Position numbers and translations under genes: made by a program
Notes under the pieces: model-generated
What the model was told of the DNA's origin: nothing
Seen by the model: the letters and a program-made list of their open reading frames with translations, nothing else
Database searches by the model: none
Shown: one piece after another, positions 52,755-62,591 of the stretch
Numbering within the stretch: the stretch's first letter is position 1
Layout of the letters: the number at the start of each line of letters is the position of its first letter
NCBI GenBank assembly: GCA_963540505.1
Contig: CAUTMV010000006.1
Coordinates: 1 to 64,000 of the forward strand
DNA from: Wolinella sp963540505
GTDB lineage: Bacteria > Campylobacterota > Campylobacteria > Campylobacterales > Helicobacteraceae
Direction: 5' to 3'
DNA: 64,000 nt

Positions 52755-55208
52755 ATGGAATACAATCCAAAAGCCATTGAGAAAAAATGGCAAAGTTACT
52801 GGGAAGAGCACCGTCTGCATGAGCCACAGACACAAAAGAGCACCCCGAAAAAATACATTTTGAGTATGTTCCCCTACCCGAGCGGGCGTATTCACATGGG
52901 GCACGTGCGCAATTATTGTATCGGCGATGCGATTGCTCGCTATTTCCGTCAGCAACGCTATAACGTGCTTCACCCAATCGGCTGGGACGCCTTTGGCATG
53001 CCCGCTGAAAATGCTGCCATCAAGCACAAAAGCCATCCCAAAACATGGACGTATGAAAATATCGAAAACATGCGCAAGGAGCTGCGTTCGCTCGGTCTCT
53101 CCTTTTCCACAGAGCGCGAATTTGCGACATGCGATCCGCTCTATTCCAAATGGGAGCAGAAATTTTTCATCGAAATGTGGAACAAAGGGCTTATCTACCG
53201 CAAAAAGGGCTTTTTAAACTGGTGTCCGAAAGATCAGACGGTGCTCGCAAACGAGCAGGTCATTGAGGGGCGTTGTTGGCGGTGCGACACGGAAGTGGTG
53301 CAAAAAGAGATGTATCAGTATTACATCAAGATTACGCAATACGCGCAGGAGCTTCTGGAGAGCCTCGATTCCCTTGAAGGGCGATGGCCTTCTCAGGTTC
53401 TGAGTATGCAGCGCAACTGGATTGGACGCTCTAGCGGGCTTATGTTTTTCTTTCATCTAAGCGAGGATTCTCGAGAGAAACTCGGCGAGGCAATCGATTC
53501 CTTTGAAGTGTTTACCACAAGGGCGGATACGATTTTTGGCGTTACTTATGTGGCATTGGCTCCGGAGCACCCCATTGTCCGCGCTTTGGCTGAAAATGGG
53601 GCACTCAAAGGCGAAGCTTTGGAGCAGCTTACAAGAATGCAAAACATGTCCGCTAAAGATCGCTCCATGTCTGAAAAAGAGGGGCTTCCTCTGGGAATCA
53701 GCGCGATTCACCCACTCACACAAGAGCGACTTCCCCTTTGGGTGGCAAATTTTGTCCTAATGGATTATGGAAGCGGGGCGGTAATGTCCGTGCCTGCGCA
53801 TGATGAGCGTGATTTTGAGTTTGCCGCAAAATATCATCTGCCGATTAAATATGTCATCACAGCAGAGCAGCAAAGTGCAGAGGGTGCTTACACGCTTGAG
53901 GGCACACTTGTTAATTCCGATCAGTTCACGGGGATGCAGAATCAAGAGGCGAAAGAGGCGATTATTAGGCACTTTGAGGAGAATGAGCTCGGGAAGCGGG
54001 TGGTCAATTATCGCCTGCGAGATTGGGGAATTTCGCGTCAGAGATATTGGGGCACGCCCATACCGCTCATTCACTGCCCAAAGTGCGGAATCGTGCCTGC
54101 GAGTGAGGAATCCTTGCCCATTACGCTCCCTTCTGATGTTGTGATTGATGGCGAGGGGAATCCGCTTGAGAGGCACCCAAGCTGGAAGCATTGTAATTGT
54201 CCAAAATGCGGGGCTGAGGCGTTGCGCGAGACTGATACGATGGATACTTTTGTGGAATCGAGCTGGTATTTTCTGCGCTACACCACACCCAAAGAGGAGT
54301 GGGAGCAGCGCGCTCTGAGCGAGGAATCGCAACGCTACTGGATGGAGGTTGATGAGTATATCGGAGGAATCGAGCATGCGATTTTGCACCTGCTTTATGC
54401 GCGATTCTTCACAAAAGTCCTGCGAGATCTCGGATATACGGAAGTTTCTGAGCCGTTTTTAAATCTGCTTACCCAGGGCATGGTGTTAAAAGATGGGGCG
54501 AAAATGAGCAAAAGCAAGGGTAATGTAGTCGATCCCGATGAGCTTATTGAGCGATTTGGCGCAGATACGGCGCGGCTTTTTATCCTTTTTGCCGCTCCTC
54601 CTACGCGGGAGCTTGAGTGGAATGACAGTGCAGTGGAAGGGGCGTATCGTTTTATTAAACGCCTATGCGATAAGGCGCAATTTGTAGAGCCTTGCGCACA
54701 GATTCCCGCAATTGAAACGGCAAAGCTTAATAAGGAAGAGAAGTTTGCGCGCAAAAAAGTGTATGAAGTGCTGCTAAAAACCAAAGAAGTCTATTCGCGC
54801 AAGAACGGATATGCGTTTAATACGCTCATTGCCGCGTGCATGGAGGCACTAAACGCGCTAAGCGATCAGGAGAATCCGCTCATCTGGAGCGAGGGATATT
54901 TTATTCTTCTAAGCGCGCTTGAGCCGATTATTCCGCATGTTGCGTGGGAGCTTAGCCATCACTGCTTTGATTTGAGAAATCTCGCGCCTTTGGAGATTGA
55001 TGAAGAGGCGCTAAAAAGCGATTCCATTACAATTGCGATCACGGTGAATGGCAAGAAACGAAGCGAGATTGAAATGCCCATAGATGCGAGCAATGAAGAG
55101 CTTTTGGAAACAGCAAAATCTGAAGTGAAAAAATGGATTGAGGGTAAAGAGATTGTTAAAGAGATTGTGATTCCTAACAAGTTGGTGAATTTGGTCATAA
55201 AAGCATGA
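52755..55208 (+). CDS. leuS: Leucyl-tRNA synthetase
   Basis: 817 residues. HIGH-type motif HMGHVRNYCIGD near the N-terminus, the CP1 editing domain (TTRADTIFGVTYVALAPEHP), a zinc-like CNCPKCG pair, and the KMSKS motif KMSKSKGNVVDPDEL. It charges tRNA-Leu. Full length. The stop overlaps the lptE start (ATGA). Confidence 0.97.
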   Translation: MEYNPKAIEKKWQSYWEEHRLHEPQTQKSTPKKYILSMFPYPSGRIHMGHVRNYCIGDAIARYFRQQRYNVLHPIGWDAFGMPAENAAIKHKSHPKTWTYENIENMRKELRSLGLSFSTEREFATCDPLYSKWEQKFFIEMWNKGLIYRKKGFLNWCPKDQTVLANEQVIEGRCWRCDTEVVQKEMYQYYIKITQYAQELLESLDSLEGRWPSQVLSMQRNWIGRSSGLMFFFHLSEDSREKLGEAIDSFEVFTTRADTIFGVTYVALAPEHPIVRALAENGALKGEALEQLTRMQNMSAKDRSMSEKEGLPLGISAIHPLTQERLPLWVANFVLMDYGSGAVMSVPAHDERDFEFAAKYHLPIKYVITAEQQSAEGAYTLEGTLVNSDQFTGMQNQEAKEAIIRHFEENELGKRVVNYRLRDWGISRQRYWGTPIPLIHCPKCGIVPASEESLPITLPSDVVIDGEGNPLERHPSWKHCNCPKCGAEALRETDTMDTFVESSWYFLRYTTPKEEWEQRALSEESQRYWMEVDEYIGGIEHAILHLLYARFFTKVLRDLGYTEVSEPFLNLLTQGMVLKDGAKMSKSKGNVVDPDELIERFGADTARLFILFAAPPTRELEWNDSAVEGAYRFIKRLCDKAQFVEPCAQIPAIETAKLNKEEKFARKKVYEVLLKTKEVYSRKNGYAFNTLIAACMEALNALSDQENPLIWSEGYFILLSALEPIIPHVAWELSHHCFDLRNLAPLEIDEEALKSDSITIAITVNGKKRSEIEMPIDASNEELLETAKSEVKKWIEGKEIVKEIVIPNKLVNLVIKA

Positions 55209-55717
55209 GATTTTTTTGGGCTCTTTTTTTTCTTTTTCTCTTGCAGGGGTGTGGCTACAAGCCCATTTCGCAGCTTAGCAGGGAGAGCCTAGGCGAGCAC
55301 ATTTATGTGGATATTGTCATTGATTTGCGCGACCCCGAAAATAGCGTTTTGATTAAAGATGCACTTTTGCAGGCGATTCTTGCGCGCTTGCACGGGAATC
55401 TGGCTTCATCCAAAGAGAGTGCCGATTCCTCGGTGCGTGTGTCGCTTGATTCCGTCTCTTTCTCCTCGCTGGCGGATAACAAAAAGGGCTTTACGCTCTT
55501 TTATCGCGCGCGGGTTGTCTTGCAATTCTCTTATGAGGATAAAAAGGGGCAAATGCACCAATTTAGCGCACAGGGAAAGCATGACTTTTCGATTGAGGAT
55601 TCCTCGATTTTGAGCGATTCAAAGCGTTTTGAGGCAATCAAAAGAGCTTCCATTCAGGCGATTGACGCCTTTATCTCTCATGTAGCTCTGTGGGAAGCAA
55701 AACGTGTCGAGCCTTAA
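55205..55717 (+). CDS. lptE: LptE-like outer-membrane LPS assembly lipoprotein
   Basis: 170 residues. The N-terminus FFWALFFLFLLQGCGYKP is a lipoprotein signal with LQGC lipobox and the LptE-typical CGYKP. With LptD it places LPS in the outer leaflet. The start overlaps leuS and the 3' end overlaps the GGDEF gene by 14 bases. Corresponds in position to HP1546. Confidence 0.85.
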   Translation: MRFFWALFFLFLLQGCGYKPISQLSRESLGEHIYVDIVIDLRDPENSVLIKDALLQAILARLHGNLASSKESADSSVRVSLDSVSFSSLADNKKGFTLFYRARVVLQFSYEDKKGQMHQFSAQGKHDFSIEDSSILSDSKRFEAIKRASIQAIDAFISHVALWEAKRVEP

Positions 55718-57155
55718 GGGTGTGGTAAGAAAAACCCTTTTGCGCTTGCAAAAGAGCGGGCAGATTGCAACTCCTAGAGCGTATGCTGAGGCGTTTTGTA
55801 TCGAAGCCAAAAGTGCAGGGCTTGCGGTGGAGGATTGCCAGTGGCAGGTGCGTTGGATACAGAAATTTGACCCGAAAACCAAAAATCAAATCCAAAACCA
55901 TCTCATCAAGACCCCTGATGAGTTTATCACGCTGCTTGCGGGAATCTTGGCGCGCATGGGTAGCGCAAATGATAAAGAATCGCCCTTGGCACAAAAAGAG
56001 CTTTTGAAAATTCTCTTGCATTTGCATGTTTTTACTCCTGAAGTCTCTGAACTTGCACACGAGACGCTCTTAAAGCTTGAGGCACTGAGCGACCCCAAAG
56101 TGCTCGCGCCTCTTAAAGATCGCTGGAATAACGCACTCAAATCCCGCACGGAGCAGGGCGATACAAATAATGATTTTGCCAAAATCCTAGACCCGTTTCT
56201 AGCCCCCTCGATTTCGCCCTTTATGCCTGCTGAAGTGCTTGAAGTGCGCTCCATGCTAAATAGCACCCCTTCTGTGCTATTTGATGAGGCGAGTGGAGAA
56301 AAGCTCACATCAGCCCTCTTAGCGCGCATTAGCGCGGATAAGCAGGAATCAGAGCGCAGGAACAACGAGCTTGGGGAGATTATCGAAGTGTTGCTTGCCA
56401 AGCTCTCTACGCTTACGCAGACAGGGACGTATTATCAAGATGAGATTAGCAATATTCATGAGGCGTTGCAGGAGATGAATTTTGACTCTAAGTCATTTGA
56501 AAAGGCTAAGAATCGCCTCATCGCTCTAGGCGAAAAGATTGATGGAAGCATTCAAAAGCTCAATCGCGAGGTGGAGGAGAAGCGCAGTGAGATTGCGATT
56601 TTGGGCTCAAAAATCGAGGAGTTGACTCGCGAGCTACGCATGGTTCAAGAGGAGGCGAATACCGATTTGCTCACGACTGCCCACACGCCCTGCTATATGG
56701 AGGAATCGCTCCATCGGCTCGAGGGGCTGTTCACGCGCCATGAGAGTTGCTATTCGGTGGTGTTTTTTGACATTGATTATTTTAAAAAGATTAATGAGCA
56801 GTATGGGAGCGAGGCGGGCGATAAGGTGCTTGCGACGCTGGGAAGGCTGCTTGGGCAATCCGTGCGGAGTGAAGATGTCGTGGTGCGCTATAGGGGCGAG
56901 GAGTTTGTTGTGCTGTTGCCTGAAATGCGCAAATTTGAGGCGTGGAGATTGGCTGAGAAGGTGCAAATCCTTGTAGAAAAGAGCGTCTTTGTCTATCAGG
57001 ATTTGCGCATTCGTGTGAGTATCAGTGGTGGAATTGCCGATCGAAGCGAATGTAATGAGCCAAAATCGCTGTTAAACCTCGCTGCTTCCCGACTTCATGA
57101 AGCCAAAGAGAGCGGACGCAATCAGATTCGCCCCTTGTGCGAGCAAAAGGCATAG
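55704..57155 (+). CDS. GGDEF-domain protein, probable diguanylate cyclase with variant active site
   Basis: 483 residues from the GTG at 55704, overlapping lptE. The first about 300 residues are mostly helical with a coiled coil before the C-terminal GGDEF domain. Visible in it: FFDIDYFKKINEQYGSEAGDKVL, then YRGEEFVVLLPE at the signature site (RGEEF in place of GGEEF), and SISGGIA. The first glycine is replaced by arginine, which may lower or remove cyclase activity, although the metal-binding Asp in FFDIDYFK is kept. H. pylori lacks this gene between lptE and folC. Confidence 0.85.
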   Translation: MSSLKGVVRKTLLRLQKSGQIATPRAYAEAFCIEAKSAGLAVEDCQWQVRWIQKFDPKTKNQIQNHLIKTPDEFITLLAGILARMGSANDKESPLAQKELLKILLHLHVFTPEVSELAHETLLKLEALSDPKVLAPLKDRWNNALKSRTEQGDTNNDFAKILDPFLAPSISPFMPAEVLEVRSMLNSTPSVLFDEASGEKLTSALLARISADKQESERRNNELGEIIEVLLAKLSTLTQTGTYYQDEISNIHEALQEMNFDSKSFEKAKNRLIALGEKIDGSIQKLNREVEEKRSEIAILGSKIEELTRELRMVQEEANTDLLTTAHTPCYMEESLHRLEGLFTRHESCYSVVFFDIDYFKKINEQYGSEAGDKVLATLGRLLGQSVRSEDVVVRYRGEEFVVLLPEMRKFEAWRLAEKVQILVEKSVFVYQDLRIRVSISGGIADRSECNEPKSLLNLAASRLHEAKESGRNQIRPLCEQKA

Positions 57156-57157
57156 AG

Positions 57158-58333
57158 GTGGATCTTAACTCTTACCTTGCCTCAAAAAGCGCGGAATATG
57201 CGCCCTTTGACCCGCTGCGATTCCCTAAAATTTATGAGAGATTTTTGGAACATTTTGCGCTTAAAAAGGCAAAGGTCATTCATATCGTCGGCACGAATGG
57301 CAAGGGGAGCACGGGACGATTCCTAAGCCTAATGCTAAGAAGCAGCGGTGCGAGTGTAGGGCACTTTAGCTCGCCGCATATCAGCGAGTTTAGGGAGCGT
57401 TTTTGGATTAATGGCGCGCTAGTTGGAGAAGAGACGCTGGAGCGCGCTCACAAGGAGCTTTCAGACACGGGGTTGTTTTATGAGGCGAGCTATTTTGAAT
57501 ACGCAACCCTGCTGGCGGTTTATCTGTTTAAGGAGCTTGATTTTTGGGTAATTGAGGCGGGGCTTGGCGGGGAGTTTGATTCGACCTCCTCGCTGGAGCG
57601 CGATCTTTCGCTTTTTACTTCCATTGGGCTTGATCATAGGGAGATTTTGGGCGATTGCATTGAAGATATTGCTGCGACCAAACTCCGTAGCATGGCAAAA
57701 TACGCAATCTTGGGAATCCAAAGCGATGAGCGTGTGGCTAAAATTGCGCGAGGGATTGCAAAAGAGCGGGGGAGCGTGCTTGAGGAAGATTCCCGTGAAA
57801 TCGACCTCTATGAGGAGCGATATTTCGCGCGCTACCCTATGCCGCAATATCAACGATATAATTTCCGCTTAGCACATAGAGCGATGAAAGTGCTCGGAAT
57901 CGCAAGCAATGAAATCGGTGCGCTTTGTATGGGCGGGAGGTTTGAGCGGCACGGTCGCTTAATTTTAGACGTGGGGCATAATCCGCTTGCAGCCCATGCA
58001 CTGGCGGAGTCGCTCCAAGGAGAGCCCTTTAGACTCATCTACAATAGCTACAAGGAGAAAGATGTGCGGGAGATTTTAGAGATTTTGCGCCCTTTGGTCG
58101 AGAGAATCCACATTTTACGCGTGGAAAATAATGAGCGAATCATAAGCGAAAATCGCCTTGTAGAGATTGCTTCTAGGCTTCAAATCCCCATAAGTGAATT
58201 TAACGGAGTGCTGGAAGAGGGCGTAAAATATGTCGTCTTTGGCTCATTCAGCGTTGTAGCGAGCTTCAAAGAACGTTATAAAGCACTGCTACAAGAGGAG
58301 GACAAATGCAAAGGGAGAAACAATGAAAGATAG
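57158..58333 (+). CDS. folC: Folylpolyglutamate/dihydrofolate synthase
   Basis: 391 residues if started at the GTG 57158, which has AAAAGG 7 bases upstream; an in-frame GTG at 57137 would lie within the GGDEF gene. Mur-ligase-type P-loop IHIVGTNGKGSTGRFLSL, then the VGHFSSPHISEFRERFWING region and a C-terminal domain with LDVGHNPLAAHAL. Adds glutamates to folate. The 3' end overlaps the M23 peptidase gene by 11 bases. Confidence 0.92.
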   Translation: MDLNSYLASKSAEYAPFDPLRFPKIYERFLEHFALKKAKVIHIVGTNGKGSTGRFLSLMLRSSGASVGHFSSPHISEFRERFWINGALVGEETLERAHKELSDTGLFYEASYFEYATLLAVYLFKELDFWVIEAGLGGEFDSTSSLERDLSLFTSIGLDHREILGDCIEDIAATKLRSMAKYAILGIQSDERVAKIARGIAKERGSVLEEDSREIDLYEERYFARYPMPQYQRYNFRLAHRAMKVLGIASNEIGALCMGGRFERHGRLILDVGHNPLAAHALAESLQGEPFRLIYNSYKEKDVREILEILRPLVERIHILRVENNERIISENRLVEIASRLQIPISEFNGVLEEGVKYVVFGSFSVVASFKERYKALLQEEDKCKGRNNER

Positions 58334-59252
58334 GCTGGTCATCACCATTACCGATGTGAATGGCTCAAAACAGTATAACCTCCATCAGCTCGCGCGACGG
58401 GTGGTGCTCTATGCCGTGCTTTCGCTTCTCACGCTGCTTTTTCTTGGCGGCGTGTCCATTCGCCTGCTCCTTTCGGAGGTAAAGCACATTCAAGAGCGAC
58501 GAGATAGCTTAATGAAGGAGCATGCGGAGATTTTGCGCAAAAATGAACAGCTGCACGCGGAGATTGAACAAAAAAGTGAAGAACTCATCATCATTAGCGA
58601 TCGCGTAGAGGATCTTGAGGGAATCGTAGGGGTGCAGCGAGGCGAGCAGGGCGAGGACGTGAGCCTTATGGAGCGCGTAGATTTGGCGAGCATTACGGGA
58701 ATTCACAAAAGTTTTGTCATGCACTTAATCCCCAACGGTCCGCCCATACCGGGAATCATACAGATCTCCGCCCCGTATGGATTGCGTATGCATCCCGTGT
58801 TGCAGCGCAACGGAATGCATACGGGAATCGACATACGAGCACCGATTGGAACGCCCGTATTTGCGACAGCTGATGGCGTAGTGGAGTTTTCTCGAAGCGA
58901 ATATAATGGCGGCTATGGGAATCTAATCAAAGTGGATCACTCTTTTGGTTTTAAAACTTTTTATGCACATTTGAGTAAACTAGTCGCTAAGAAAGGGGAC
59001 TTTGTTAAAAAAGGTCAAATCATTGCTTATAGTGGGAATACGGGGCTGAGTTCAGGTCCGCATCTCCACTATGAAGTGCGGTTTCTTGGGAATCATATGA
59101 ATCCTAAGCCCTTTTTAGACTGGACGATGAGGGACTATACCGAGATTTTTGAAAAGGAGAAAAGTATCAAATGGCAATCTTTGCTAACGGCGATAAATCA
59201 ATTGATGGAGTTTCTACGGGCACTACAATCGTTGCCGGCGGAACAAAAATAA
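58323..59252 (+). CDS. M23 (LytM) peptidoglycan endopeptidase, Csd1/Csd2-like
   Basis: 309 residues. An N-terminal membrane span (LYAVLSLLTLLFLGGVSIRLLL), a coiled coil, and a C-terminal LytM domain with zinc ligands in MHTGIDIRAP and GPHLHYEVRFLGNHMNPKPFL. It cuts peptide cross-links and, with CcmA, shapes helical cells in Helicobacter. H. pylori has two such genes (csd1, csd2) here; this window has one. Its last 82 bases overlap ccmA. Confidence 0.9.
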   Translation: MKDRLVITITDVNGSKQYNLHQLARRVVLYAVLSLLTLLFLGGVSIRLLLSEVKHIQERRDSLMKEHAEILRKNEQLHAEIEQKSEELIIISDRVEDLEGIVGVQRGEQGEDVSLMERVDLASITGIHKSFVMHLIPNGPPIPGIIQISAPYGLRMHPVLQRNGMHTGIDIRAPIGTPVFATADGVVEFSRSEYNGGYGNLIKVDHSFGFKTFYAHLSKLVAKKGDFVKKGQIIAYSGNTGLSSGPHLHYEVRFLGNHMNPKPFLDWTMRDYTEIFEKEKSIKWQSLLTAINQLMEFLRALQSLPAEQK

Positions 59253-59623
59253 AGGGTGAAATTATCATCGGTTGCAATCTGCATATCGATGGTGAGTTTG
59301 AGGGCACGATTCGTTCCAAAAATGGTGTTACTATCGGCAAAGGTGGCAATGTAGGGGGCGAAGTTTATGCTGAGAGGCTGGTCGTGAGCGGGAGCTTCAC
59401 GGGACTTTGTGATTGCGATGTGATTGAGATCCTTCCACAAGGGCGCGTCGATGGGCAGATTATTACAAAAGAGCTCGTCATTGAGCGCAAGGGCTGCTTC
59501 ACGGGAGAGAGCAAGATTAAAGAGGACAATCAGCGAGATCTTCAGGGCAAAGTCAGAAAGGTAGAGCGACCTGCAGAGAAGGAAAAGGCAGAAAAGGTAG
59601 AGAATTCGCTTGATCCAAAGTAG
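59171..59623 (+). CDS. ccmA: Bactofilin CcmA
   Basis: 150 residues: a beta-helical bactofilin core (TIVAGGTKIKGEIIIGCNLHIDGEFEGTI, repeating hydrophobic pattern) and a charged C-terminal tail. Polymerises and positions the peptidases that curve the cell in Helicobacter. The start AAAGTATCAAATGG lies inside the M23 gene, so 82 bases code in two frames. The 3' end overlaps mfd by 14 bases. Confidence 0.9.
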   Translation: MAIFANGDKSIDGVSTGTTIVAGGTKIKGEIIIGCNLHIDGEFEGTIRSKNGVTIGKGGNVGGEVYAERLVVSGSFTGLCDCDVIEILPQGRVDGQIITKELVIERKGCFTGESKIKEDNQRDLQGKVRKVERPAEKEKAEKVENSLDPK

Positions 59624-62591
59624 CCTCTATGATGCGCTAAAGGGCTCTTTTCCCTATTCCATTCTCATCACACAAGATGAGAAAGAGAGCTTCTTAGCTT
59701 CTGAAGTTGCACGTTTTAGGGGCTTTGAGACGGTTATTTTTCCCGATTTTCGGGCGCAAAAAGGCGAGGATCTTCGCAGCTACAAAGAGGAGCTCTCATC
59801 ACTTCTAAGCGCGCTTGCTCGCTGGTATGAGCTCCCTAAAGAGCGCGCGTTGCTCATTGCGCCCATTCGCTCAATTCTCTATCCGCTTCCAAAGCCTAAC
59901 CTGCTTCAGGGCTTTTCTCTAAATTTTGGCGATACGCTTCTTTTGCACGAACTAAAGGAGCGATTCCTCCGTTTTGGTTATGAATTCGTCGAGATTATCG
60001 AGCTCCCGGGTGAAGTCTCGTTCAGGGGCGATATTATCGATATTTTCCCCACACAAGAGCAGACTCCCTTACGTCTTAGTCTCTTTGACACACAGATAGA
60101 GAGCATTCGTCGTTTTGATTTAGAGACGCAGATATGTCAAAAAGAGGAGCTTGACTCGCTTTACATTTCACCCGCACTTTTTTCACTCTCGCCCACGGCG
60201 CAAGAGGAGCTGGAATCGCGCGTGAATGCTTCGAGTCATGAGGCTTTTTCAAAGGATTTGATGAGCCTTGGTTTATGGCATTTGGAGAGTGATGCCGAGC
60301 TTTTGAGCGAGCATTTTCGCTCGATTCTTACTCCCGCTGCCAAAGAGGAGCTAGCAGAGCTTATGAGCCTGCGAGCGAGTGAAGATTTTAGCTTTTTGGA
60401 CGCCCTAGATGTGCTGAAGATTCCTGAGGGGCATAGCGACATTGTGATAAGCGCGCAAAATTTTCTCTCATTCCTTACACTTCATGCGAGCAAAAAGATT
60501 ACGCTAATCGCCCGTAATGAGGCTCTTTTTAGAGGAATCGACGCACAAGGCTATGAGCGCGTGATAGGGGATTTTTATCTAAATATCCTAACTCCTACAG
60601 AAGCGATCCTCTCGCTCAATCAAAAACCCCGCAAACAGCGCAAAAAGCACCAACACCCTACACTTGCGATTGATGAACTTCGCACGGGGGATTACGTCGT
60701 GCATAAAGATTATGGCGTCGGCATTTTTAAGGGAATCGTGCAAGAGCGTATTTTAGGTGCTTTGAGGGATTTTATCCTTCTCTCTTATCAGGGTGAAGAT
60801 AAGCTGCTTCTACCCGTTGAGAATCTTGATTACATTGATCGATACGTTGCGGATAGCGGCACGATTCCCGCCATAGATCGTTTAGGTAAGGGGAGTTTTG
60901 CAAAGCTCAAGGAAAAGGTGCGCTCAAAGCTCCTTGAGATGGCGAGTGAGATTGTCGCGCTTGCGGCTAAACGTGAGCTCATACAAGGGCGCACTATTGC
61001 GAGCGATTCTGCGGAACTGGAGATTTTCAAGCACTCAAGCGGCTTTCTATACACCAAAGATCAAGAACGAAGTGTGGCAGAGATTTTTGCTGATTTAGGC
61101 AGCGGGAAGGTGATGGATCGCCTGCTTAGCGGTGATGTGGGATTTGGGAAGACCGAAGTAGCGATGAATGCGATTCTTGCAACGGTGTTAAATGGCTTTC
61201 AAGCGGCTTTGGTTGCACCCACTACGCTACTGGCGCATCAACATTTTAAGACCCTTTCAGCGCGCTTTGAAAGTCAGAGAATCCGTCTTGCGCGACTGGA
61301 TCGATTCTTGAGTGCCAAAGAGCGTCAAAGTCTCATGAATGCGCTATTAGATGGGAGTGTTGATGTGGTCGTGGGGACGCATGCGATCCTCTCAGCGCAG
61401 TTTAAAAATCTCGCTCTGATTGTCATTGATGAGGAGCATAAATTCGGCGTAAAGCAAAAGGAGAGAATCAAGACCCTCGCGCAAGATGTCCATATGCTCT
61501 CCATGAGCGCGACGCCGATTCCGCGCACGCTTAACATGGCTCTTTCGCAGATTAAGGGCATGAGCACGCTTATGACACCGCCTTATGAGAAGCTTCCCGT
61601 GCGCACTTTTGTCAAGGAATACAACGATTCCCTGCTTAAAGAGGTCATGAGTAGAGAACTAAGGCGTGGCGGGCAGATTTTTTACATTCATAATAATATT
61701 GCCACGATTCAATCATGCAAAAAGGAGCTTGCTGCACTTTTACCCGCGCTAAAAATCGCAGTGCTTCACTCGCAGATTCCCCAAAAGGAGAGCGAGGATA
61801 TTATGCTTGATTTTGAGCGAGGAGAGTATCAGCTGCTTCTCTCAACCTCCATCATTGAGTCGGGAATCCACCTGCCCAATGCCAATACGATCATCGTCGA
61901 TTCCGCAGATCGCTTTGGGATTGCTGATTTGCACCAATTACGCGGACGGGTAGGGCGCGGAAGCAGGGAGGGATTTTGCTATTTTCTCATTCGCGATAGG
62001 GAATCGCTCACACCCGATTCCAAAAAGCGTCTTTTAGCCCTTGAGAGCAACTCATTTCTGGGTAGTGGCTCGGTGCTCGCGTATCATGACCTTGAGATTC
62101 GCGGGGGCGGGAATCTGCTCGGAGAAGCGCAGAGCGGGCATATTAAGGGAATCGGATATGCGCTGTATCTCAAAATGCTCGAGGAGGCAATCCATTCGCT
62201 TAGCTCCGGCGGCGTGAATGAGCGTGAGGACGTCGATTTGAAGCTCACCATCAGCGCGTTTCTCTCGCCTGAGCTTATCGGGAGCGACCGCTTGCGTCTG
62301 GAGCTCTATCGTCGGCTCTCGCACGCCAAAGAGCCGGGTGAAGTGCATGAGATTGAGGTGGAGATTTACGATCGCTTTGGTAAGCCCGATCTTTACACAC
62401 GGCAGTTTTTGGAGCTTATTAGGATTAAAATCCTTGCGCTGAAAAATGGAATCAAAACTATCACAAACTACCAGCAAAACGTCACATTCATCTATCAAAA
62501 TGGCGACAAAAAGAGCCTTGTTGCAAAAAGTCGCGATGAGGAGGATTTGCTTATGGCGATTTTAGGTGAATTACAAGGGAAATGCGCGTGA
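59610..62591 (+). CDS. mfd: Transcription-repair coupling factor Mfd
   Basis: 993 residues from a TTG start at 59610 inside the ccmA end. N-terminal UvrB-like region, an RNA-polymerase-interaction segment (DYVVHKDYGVGIFKGI), then RecG-like helicase motifs LLSGDVGFGKTEVAM, DEEHKFGVKQKE, SMSATPIPRTLNMAL and RGRVGRGSREGFCYF. It removes stalled RNA polymerase and recruits UvrA. Slightly shorter than E. coli Mfd, as in other Campylobacterota. Confidence 0.95.
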   Translation: MIQSSLYDALKGSFPYSILITQDEKESFLASEVARFRGFETVIFPDFRAQKGEDLRSYKEELSSLLSALARWYELPKERALLIAPIRSILYPLPKPNLLQGFSLNFGDTLLLHELKERFLRFGYEFVEIIELPGEVSFRGDIIDIFPTQEQTPLRLSLFDTQIESIRRFDLETQICQKEELDSLYISPALFSLSPTAQEELESRVNASSHEAFSKDLMSLGLWHLESDAELLSEHFRSILTPAAKEELAELMSLRASEDFSFLDALDVLKIPEGHSDIVISAQNFLSFLTLHASKKITLIARNEALFRGIDAQGYERVIGDFYLNILTPTEAILSLNQKPRKQRKKHQHPTLAIDELRTGDYVVHKDYGVGIFKGIVQERILGALRDFILLSYQGEDKLLLPVENLDYIDRYVADSGTIPAIDRLGKGSFAKLKEKVRSKLLEMASEIVALAAKRELIQGRTIASDSAELEIFKHSSGFLYTKDQERSVAEIFADLGSGKVMDRLLSGDVGFGKTEVAMNAILATVLNGFQAALVAPTTLLAHQHFKTLSARFESQRIRLARLDRFLSAKERQSLMNALLDGSVDVVVGTHAILSAQFKNLALIVIDEEHKFGVKQKERIKTLAQDVHMLSMSATPIPRTLNMALSQIKGMSTLMTPPYEKLPVRTFVKEYNDSLLKEVMSRELRRGGQIFYIHNNIATIQSCKKELAALLPALKIAVLHSQIPQKESEDIMLDFERGEYQLLLSTSIIESGIHLPNANTIIVDSADRFGIADLHQLRGRVGRGSREGFCYFLIRDRESLTPDSKKRLLALESNSFLGSGSVLAYHDLEIRGGGNLLGEAQSGHIKGIGYALYLKMLEEAIHSLSSGGVNEREDVDLKLTISAFLSPELIGSDRLRLELYRRLSHAKEPGEVHEIEVEIYDRFGKPDLYTRQFLELIRIKILALKNGIKTITNYQQNVTFIYQNGDKKSLVAKSRDEEDLLMAILGELQGKCA

